Part shown: positions 57,675-64,000 of the stretch, piece by piece
How positions within the stretch are numbered: the stretch's first letter is position 1
Layout of the letters: every line of letters starts with the position of its first letter
Source of the DNA: Areca catechu
Lineage: Eukaryota > Streptophyta > Magnoliopsida > Arecales > Arecaceae
DNA: 64,000 nucleotides
NCBI GenBank assembly: GCA_021397845.1
Contig: CM038052.1
Location: 43,546,949-43,610,948, forward strand
Reading direction: 5' to 3'
Notes under the pieces: model-generated
Database searches by the model: none
What the model saw: the letters and a program-made list of their open reading frames with translations, nothing else
What the model was told of the DNA's origin: nothing
Program-made: the position numbers and the translations under genes

Positions 57675-59357
57675 TGATGCGGGACGAAAAATCAGTGAAA
57701 CCTGGTTATTTGGAAAACAGTAAAACAACTAAACAAACTAGGACTGTGGGAGGACTAAAAGCCTCCTGGGACTAGGGCATACTGACACTAAAATCCTAAA
57801 ACAGCTAATCTCTTTTGTTTTCAATTTTCTAGATGGATGTGGCGAAGGAAGGATGAAGATGGAGGACCGGAAAGTGGAACTCATGGCCCTGATACTCACT
57901 CTAGCGGGGGATGCACACAGAAAGTCAAGGGTCAAAGCCTAAAGCTACCCTCCCGAGGGATCACAGCACCAGCTACCCTGAGCATAAAGCTACCCTCCCG
58001 AAGGGGTCATAGCACCAGCTACCCTAAGCATAAAGCTACCCTCCCGAAGGGGTCAGAGCACCAGCTACCCTGAGCATAAAGCTACCCTCCCGAAGGGGTC
58101 ACAGCACCGGCTACCCTGAGCTCTCATCGAACCCATAAAGCACACAGCAGGGCTCTCACATAGATGCGCTTTGATGACTCTCGAAGGACACGAGGGGATA
58201 AAGAAGATGAGATAGGGGATAACTAGGGTGCTCATCGAACCCATAATGCACACAGTGGGGAACGCCTCATACCCTTCATCGAACCCATAATGCACATAGC
58301 ATGGAACGAAGAAAAATGGGCCTCAGCCCAGAACCAGAACCAACCCAAAATTATATATCAAATCATCTTTCTCTTACAGGGGGAGAGGGGGCCTTTATAT
58401 AGAAAAACCAAAACCCTCAGTTTCTTAGCCCCTAAGAAAACTAAAAAAGGAAAATAAATTACTTCAAAATTCGTGTTGCATCAAAAGTGGTGCTGATCTG
58501 CTCTGAGAAGTGTGTCATCTTGATGATTTGCTCCAGAAAGCATGCTGCTCTGAAATATGGTCTGCTCTGAAATCTGTGCAACTCCACTCACGGTCGTACG
58601 AAGGATGGATCATCCGATGGAGCACACGATCGGTGATCGAAAAGCAGGCGACGGACGGGGTCGGCGAGCGGCGGACGGCCAGCGGCGGCCGCAGGCGAGG
58701 CGGCACATGGTCTGGCATGGCACGCCCTGCGTGCTGTTTGGTCTCCCACTGCTGTGGGAGACTTCCCGGGAGCCGGAATGGCCGGTGGATGGCGGGGAAG
58801 GCCGGGGACGGCGGGACGGTGTCCGGCGGACAGGCGGGCGGCGGCGGCGGAATCAGGCGGTGGGCGGCGGTGCCACCCGGCCGCACGGGAGCGGACGGAC
58901 GCCTCTCGCATCCGTTCGTCTTCCCACAGGCGTGGGCGGCGGTGGACCCCACCGGCGGCCAGGCGAGGGCACGCGGGCAGCGGGAACGGTGGCGGTCGTG
59001 GGCCGTGGCGGGCGGACGCCTCCGTGTCCGTTCGACTTCCCACGGGCGTGGGCGGCGGCGGCTTTCCTGCGAGGGCGGGGGCCGGCGAGCTTCGACGGCG
59101 GTCCAGCGGGGGCGACCGGAGGGCGGGTGGCCCGGATTTGGGGTCGGAGGGGCGGTGGGCTAGGGTTTGGAACTTTTAAAAAATTCATGGGAGAAAAGTT
59201 GCAGGAGGTGGAATAAAGCTGGGATAACTTGGGGATAAACCAAGAACAAAACCAGAATAGCGGGGATAGGTGGAATAGCGGGATAGGAAAAATAAAAAAT
59301 TTTTGAGAAAATAAAAAAAAATAGAAAAATACCCGGACCTGCCCTGGATCCCCATCA
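57675..59357 (-). repeat. Array LTR 7, 1683 bp
   Basis: Four 46-bp repeats. TATA box at 58401-58392. Confidence 0.93.
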
Positions 59358-59441
59358 TTCTCCTCGACCGCGAAGAACTCGACTCCATCGAGTTCAAAAA
59401 AATGGAGCACACCCTAATCCACAACTTGCTCTGATACCAAA
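59358..59441 (-). mobile_element. Array internal segment 7, 84 bp
   Basis: Primer-site complement at 59428-59439 is intact; polypurine tract at 59358. Confidence 0.93.
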
Positions 59442-61104
59442 TGATGCGGGATGAAAAATAAATGAAACCTGGTTATTTGGAAAATAGTGAAACAACTAAA
59501 CAAACTAGTACCGTGGGAGGACTAAGAAGCCTCCAGGGACTAGGGCATACTGACACTAAAATCCTAAGACAACTGATCTCTTTTGTTTTCAATTTTCTGG
59601 ATGGATGTGGCGAAGGAAGGATGAAGATGGGGGACTGGAAAGTGGAACTCATGGCCCTGAGAGTTACTCTAGCGGGGGACGCACACAGAAAGTTAGGGGT
59701 CAAAGCCTAAAGCTACCCTCTCGAGGGATCACAGCACCAGCTACCCTGAGCATAAAGCTTCCCTCCTGAAGGAGTCACAACACCAGCTACCCTGAGCATA
59801 AAGCTACCTCCCGAAGGGGTCACAGCACCAGCTACCCTGATCTCTCATCGAACCCATAATGCACACAGCAGGGCTCTCACATAAATGTACTAGGATGACT
59901 CTCGAAGGATACGAGGGGATAAATAAGACGAGATAGGGGATAACTAGGGTGCTCATCTAACCCATAATGCACACAGCAGGGAATGCCTCACACCCTTCAT
60001 TGAACCCATAATGCACACAGCAAGGAACGAAGAAAAATGGGCCTCAGCCCAGAACCAGAACCAACCCAAAAATCTATATCAAATCATCTTTCTCTTACAG
60101 GGGGATAGGGGGCCTTTATATAGAAAAATCAAAACCCTCAGTTTCTTAGCCCCTAAGAAAACTAAAAAAGGAAAATAAATTACATCAAAATTCATGTTGC
60201 ATCAAAAGTGGTGCTGATCTACTCTGAGAAGTGTGTCGGCTTGATGATCTGCTCCAGAAAGCGTGCTGCTCTGAAATATGGGTTGCTCTGAAATCCGTGC
60301 AACTCCACTGACGGCCGGAGGATGGATCATTCGATGGAGCACATGACTGGTGATCGAAAAGCAGGTGACGGATGGGACCGGCAGGTGGCGGGCGGCGGGC
60401 GGCGGACCGCCAGCGGCGGCTGTAGGCGAGGCGGCACATGGTCTGGCACGGCATGCCCAGCGTGCCGTTTGGTCTCCCACATCCGTGGGAGACCTCTCGG
60501 GTGCCGGAATGGCCGGTGGACGGTGGGGGAGGCTGGGGACGGCGGGACGGTGTCCGGTGGACAGGCGGGCGATGGTGTCAGGTGGTGTGCAGTGGTGCCA
60601 CACGGCCACACGCGGGCAGACGGACGCCTCCCGCGTCCGTTCATCTTCCCACGAGCGTGGGCAGCGACGGACCCCACCGGCGGCCAGGCGAGGGCAGGCG
60701 GCGGCGGGAACGGTGGTGGGCAGCGGGCCCGCGACGGCGGCGGCATCGACGGTCGTGGCCCGTTGCGGGCGGACGCCTCCGCGTCCGTTCGGCTTCTCAC
60801 GGGCGTGGGCGGTGGCGGCGTCTTCTCCAGCGAGGGCGAGTGTCGGCGAGCTTCGGCGGCGGTCCGTCGGGGGTGGCCCGGATCTGGGGCCGGAGGGGCG
60901 GTGGGCTAAGGTTCGGAACTTTTAAAAAATTCACGGGATAAAGGTTGCAGGAGGTTTAATAAAGCTGGGATAACTTGGGGATAAACCGAGAACAAAACCA
61001 GAATAGCGGGGATAGGTGGAATAGCGAGATAGGAAAAATAAAAATAATTCTGAGAAAATAAGAAAAAATAGAAAAATACCCGGACCTGCCCTAGATCTCC
61101 ATCA
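59442..61104 (-). repeat. Array LTR 8, 1663 bp (5' LTR end on the sense strand)
   Basis: It ends at CTAGATCTCCATCA with no 84-bp segment after it; CATCC and the antisense gene follow at once. This copy shows where the LTR really ends. Three 46-bp repeats, TATA box at 60122-60113. Confidence 0.93.
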
Positions 61105-62467
61105 CATCCGGGAGCTGGGTGAGGCTTGGATCTCCTTCCCTTGATTTCATTTTCTGCTCTGTACCCCCCTTTCTTTTGAACTGGCTTGACTGACCTCTTT
61201 TTTCTCATATGATGTTTTCCGTGGAGAACCTGATGGAGGGCATCGCGCAGAGGGATGCTGTCGAAGGGACTGAACCCTCAGTAAAGAGCACTCGCACTAA
61301 GGCTACCCGGGTGCCTGCGCCGACCTCCATCACTGGCCCTGGAGCGGCGGCTCCTGCTTCCAGGCCACCTCGGGCCCGGGCGCCTGATGTCCCTGTCGTC
61401 GACCTCGACAGGGCCAGGGAAGAGAGGGGGCCAGAACCTCCTCGAGCAGCGCCTGCTCCAGCCGCTGCACCGATCGCTTCCACGGTGGCCACCAGGGCGG
61501 CGGCAGCTCCACTGACGGCCGCACCACTTGTCGAAGGGATGGTCGCCTTGCCTGCTGCTGACGCGCCCATTCTGCCACCGAGTCTCACCAACCGATGCTC
61601 TGTGATCCATGACTAGGGCCTCGCGGAGAAAGTCATGGAGTTTGCCAGTACCTCCCGGGATCGCCATCTGAGGGGTGGCCGGGACTACAATGAGGCACTG
61701 CTCGGGATCCTCCCGCAGTTTTTTACGATAAGTTCCGAGCTCCGACTCCTTAATGTTCCAGTTGGATTGTTCTAACTTCATTTTTCTTTCAATGCAGATC
61801 TAGATGGACGTGCTGCTACTGAGGAACTTCCTCGCCGGCTATGCCAATATGGATGCCGAGAAGGAGGAGATGCTCGGCAAGCTCGCAGCTGACGTCAAGG
61901 AGCTCATGGAGAAAGGGGTCGAGCTGCGAGGTAATAACCAGGCTCTTCGAGCTGACCTGGTCCGTGCTGAAGGGCGCGTCAAGGAGCTTGAGACCTCTCT
62001 ATCGGAGGAGAGGATCTCGAACTAGCGCCACAATGAGGAGGATGTGGCAGAGAAGACCCACCTCTGGGCTTAGTCTCAGTCACTGGAGCACCGGGTGGAA
62101 GAAGTCCTCAAGGAGCTAAGCGCAGCTAAGGAGAAGAGCTCCTACATCAACGGGCTACTGGAGGCATCTAAGAGGGAGGCGTAGGAGGCTATTCCGAGGT
62201 TTCGGGCCTCCAAGGAGTACATCGCCGAGGTGCGGGAGGCTGCCGTGGACTCCTTGAAGGGGTTCCAGGTATGCCGGGAGAAGGTTGGCTCCTTCTATCC
62301 CGAGCTCAACCTCAGCGGGGTCGTCCTCGGCGGTAGGAGGCAGGAGCCCACCGAGGAGCTTCGACGGCGGCCGGTGATGAGGCGGCGACTCCCGAGCAGC
62401 CTCCAGTCGACGGCGCCGGTGGAGAGAGTGCCCCCCAGCCCGAGGAGGATGCAGCTACGCCGAAGTA
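61105..62467 (+). pseudogene. Gypsy-C antisense gene, second part (linker and coiled coil)
   Basis: Past the array the frame continues RELGEAWISFP to a TGA near 61139. A pyrimidine-rich stretch that may be an intron follows, then a segment from 61209 with SVENLMEGIAQRDAVEGTEP and a long Pro/Ala-rich linker to 61616. A second intron-like end (TTTTTCTTTCAATGCAG, to 61799) precedes a coiled-coil part: LAADVKELMEKGVELRGNNQ, ALRADLVRAEGRVKELETSL, later AVDSLKGFQVCREKVGSFYP and ELNLSGVV. The acidic C-terminus GDEAATPEQPPVDGAGGE ends at TAG near 62467. Stops near 62023, 62071 and 62182 break it. The segment with FKGFE/LKGFQ and an L-D-L-S-like motif matches the Gypsy-B counterpart. Confidence 0.75.
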
Positions 62468-62641
62468 GCTCCATGGCATTTTTGTTTTACTTTCATTTTT
62501 TCTTTCTTCAGGGACTCCCTGCCTGTCGGGGCCCCTCTTGTGTACTAAACTTTTAACTATAATGAAATTATCTTTTCATTGAATTTTTCCTTCTATCTTT
62601 CTTTCTATCTTTCTTTCTTTTTTTTTTTGGTGCATCTTCCG
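62468..62641 (+). other. 3' end of the antisense gene transcript, non-coding
   Basis: T-rich, with ATAATGAAATTATCTTTTCA near 62559 that resembles the poly(A) region; corresponding sequence occurs at 24680 in Gypsy-B and at 20-228 in Gypsy-A. A TTTCTATC-type short tandem run lies at 62588-62625. Confidence 0.45.
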
Positions 62642-63210
62642 AACTGAACCCCGGTGCTAGCTACTGGGACTAAGTCCCGTAGTGCATTCCGAGCTGAACT
62701 CCGGAATTGCGTGGGCGAACTTAGTTCTACCCCACCTTCCAGACCGGAGTCCGGGACTTCCGAACTGAACCCCGGGGCCACAGGCTGTATCTGAGCCTTG
62801 CGCGGCTTGCCAAGCTGTTCTCCGAGATCGCATGGGCGAATTTGATTCTGCCCCGCCCTCCAAACCGAAGTTCGGGACTTTTGGACTGAACCCTGGGGCC
62901 ACAGGCTATATCTGAGCCTTGCGCGGCTTATTGAGCTGTTCTCCGGGATCGCATGGGCAAATTTGATTCTGCCCCGCCTTCCAGACCGAAGTCTGGGATT
63001 TTCGGACTGAACCTCGGGGCCGCAGGCTATATCTGAGCCTTGTGTGGCTTGCTGAGCTATTCTCCGGGATCGCGTGGGCGAATTTGATTCTGCCCCGCCT
63101 TCCAGACCAAAGTCCGGGACTTTCGGACTGAACCCCGGGGCCGCAGGCTGTATCTGAGCCTTTCACGGCTTGCCGAGCAGTTCTTCGGGATCTTGTGAGA
63201 GGGACATCAT
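62642..63210. repeat. Post-integrase minisatellite of Gypsy-C, 121-bp period, about 4.5 copies
   Basis: GACTGAACCCCGGGGCC-type anchors start at 62763, 62884, 63005 and 63126, exactly 121 bp apart, with a divergent partial unit before. Each unit includes TATCTGAGCCTTGCGCGGCT and GGGCGAATTTGATTCTGCCC. Confidence 0.9.
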
Positions 63211-63335
63211 GCCTTCGCGGGTCTTCCGCCATGTCCATGCTCGCTGAACTTAGGGTTGGGTGGCCCTCATCCTACGAGATGAGAGCAAGCATTTGATGAA
63301 AAAGATTTCATTGCCAAAGTTCAAGGAGCCTTACA

Positions 63336-64000
63336 CTATTGGTAATACATCCTCAAGTTTAAGGCATTCCAAGTTCGAGGGAACTGGGATCTGCCTAGCT
63401 CCTCCAGGTAGTACGCCTTGTGAGGAAGTGCCTCCGCCACCCTATAAGGGCCTTCCCAGTTTGGGGAGAGCTTCCCGCACTCCCGTGGCTGGGAAGCTTC
63501 AGCATGGCGGAGCACCAAATCCCCCGGGCAGAAGGACTTCGGTCGCACTCTGGAGTTGTAGTATTTGGCCACTCACTGCTGGTAGGCAGCCATCTGAACT
63601 CGAGCCCTGTCCCTCATTTCTTCAAGGAGGTCCAGGTTTAGCAGCATCCTGGCAGGGTTCTCCACCTCGTCGTACTGCTCCACGCGCAGGGTCGGTAGGC
63701 TGAGCTCAATTGGGATAACCGCTTTTGCTCTGAAGACAAGGTTGAATGGGGTCTCATCCGTAGCTGTCCTTGGGGTAGTGTGGTATGCCCAAAGGATGCT
63801 CGGGAGCTCTTCCGCCCACCTACCCTTGGCTTGGTCCAGTCTTGTTTGGAGGCCTTGCAAGATGGTCCTATTCGTTACCTCGGCTTCTCCGTTTGTCTAT
63901 GGATGCGCCACCGAAGTGAAACGATGGTGGATGCCGAGGTCGCTGCAAAACTTCTTGAACTCTCGACAATCGAATTGACTTCCGTTATCGGTGATAATAG
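63336..64000 (-). pseudogene. Gypsy-C integrase, C-terminal part
   Basis: Minus strand, entering from the right edge. It reads TDNGSQFDCREFKKFCSDLG (second catalytic Asp kept), then HHRFTSVAHP, a TAG at about 63899, NGEAEVTNRTILQGLQTRL (catalytic Glu kept), WAYHTTPRTATDETPFNLVF, a stop after AAYQQ near 63571, and the C-terminal domain CPGDLVLRHAEASQPRECGK with LSPNWEGPYRVAEALPHKAY, ending NLRMYYQ at 63336. Only two nonsense changes are seen, so Gypsy-C is younger than Gypsy-B. Confidence 0.9.

Larger units (their letters stand above)
47230..61109 (-). mobile_element. Tandem LTR array: 8 LTRs and 7 internal segments, TSD CATCC
   Basis: CATCC at 47230-47234 and again at 61105-61109 flanks a 13,870-bp insertion that starts TGATGCGGG and ends CTCCATCA. 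Inside are eight LTRs (47235-48964, 49049-50696, 50781-52469, 52554-54107, 54192-55845, 55930-57590, 57675-59357, 59442-61104) separated by seven spacers of exactly 84 bp. Each spacer carries, on the minus strand, TGGTATCAGAGC next to one LTR end (primer site) and GAGGAGAA next to the following LTR start (polypurine tract). Excising the array with one CATCC restores the antisense reading frame (ISPI joined to RELGEAWISFP). One insertion followed by LTR-LTR unequal exchange is the simplest account. No protein of the element is evident. Confidence 0.95.
43597..64000 (-). mobile_element. Gypsy-C: Tat-like Gypsy, 3' part, runs off the right edge
   Basis: On the minus strand the order from the right is integrase end (64000-63336), minisatellite, antisense gene (plus strand, 46389-62467), polypurine tract, 3' LTR (43597-45886). 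The antisense gene is split by the 13.9-kb LTR array. The left TSD candidate is GTATG (43592-43596); its partner is outside the window. Gypsy-C is a relative of Gypsy-B, but its integrase is better preserved and its minisatellites differ in sequence. Confidence 0.9.

Noticed and set aside
47235..61104. Satellite DNA or CRISPR-like array
   Set aside because: Units have LTR termini, a TATA box, a primer site, a polypurine tract and a flanking TSD pair; CRISPR does not occur in such a plant context and unit sizes do not fit.
47235..61104. Cassandra-type LTR carrying 5S rRNA promoter boxes
   Set aside because: I looked for 5S-like internal promoter sequence in the LTR and did not recognise any.

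Overview
The window is plant nuclear DNA that consists almost entirely of transposable elements and their debris. The element types are plant-specific: Ty3/Gypsy elements of Tat type (two RNase H domains, an antisense gene between integrase and 3' LTR), Ty1/Copia elements of SIRE/Maximus type (initiator-Met primer site, an extra ORF after pol), an L1-type LINE with RNase H, and hAT-like MITEs. A large-genome flowering plant, perhaps a non-grass monocot, is my inference. No intact host gene was found; one or two possible exon remnants are listed.

Layout. 1-3402: 3' part of a plus-strand Gypsy (Gypsy-A) with a minisatellite-rich LTR. 3403-6108: intergenic, with a short coding-like remnant. 6109-12199: 5'-truncated old Copia (Copia-A) with RT/RNase H, ORF3 and 3' LTR. 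12200-15217: intergenic, with a palindrome-rich stretch upstream of a TATA box. 15218-16860: 5'-truncated LINE in 20-bp target-site duplications (TSDs). 16966-38152: decayed plus-strand Gypsy-B between ATAAC duplications, carrying a younger minus-strand Copia-B (26799-37713) in its 3' LTR. 38153-43596: intergenic DNA with a MITE, a 234-bp triplication and a worn Copia-C fragment. 43597-64000: minus-strand Gypsy-C (3' LTR, antisense gene, integrase end), which runs off the right edge.

The most striking object lies in the antisense gene of Gypsy-C. It is a 13,870-bp insertion (47235-61104) between 5-bp duplications CATCC, made of eight tandem LTRs of 1554-1730 bp separated by seven internal segments of exactly 84 bp. 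Each 84-bp segment holds only an initiator-Met primer binding site, a linker and a polypurine tract. It therefore looks like an almost LTR-only, non-coding retrotransposon amplified into a tandem array on the minus strand. Taking out the array and one duplication rejoins the antisense reading frame exactly.

How the parts relate: coding capacity sits in the Copia and Gypsy elements, and all of it is broken by stops, frameshifts or lost catalytic residues. The non-coding LTR family would need enzymes in trans. Copia-B uses the same primer-site sequence, which makes that lineage a possible but unproven helper. Boundaries come from reading LTR ends, TSDs, primer sites and polypurine tracts directly. 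Family names rest on protein motifs I recognise, not on database searches.
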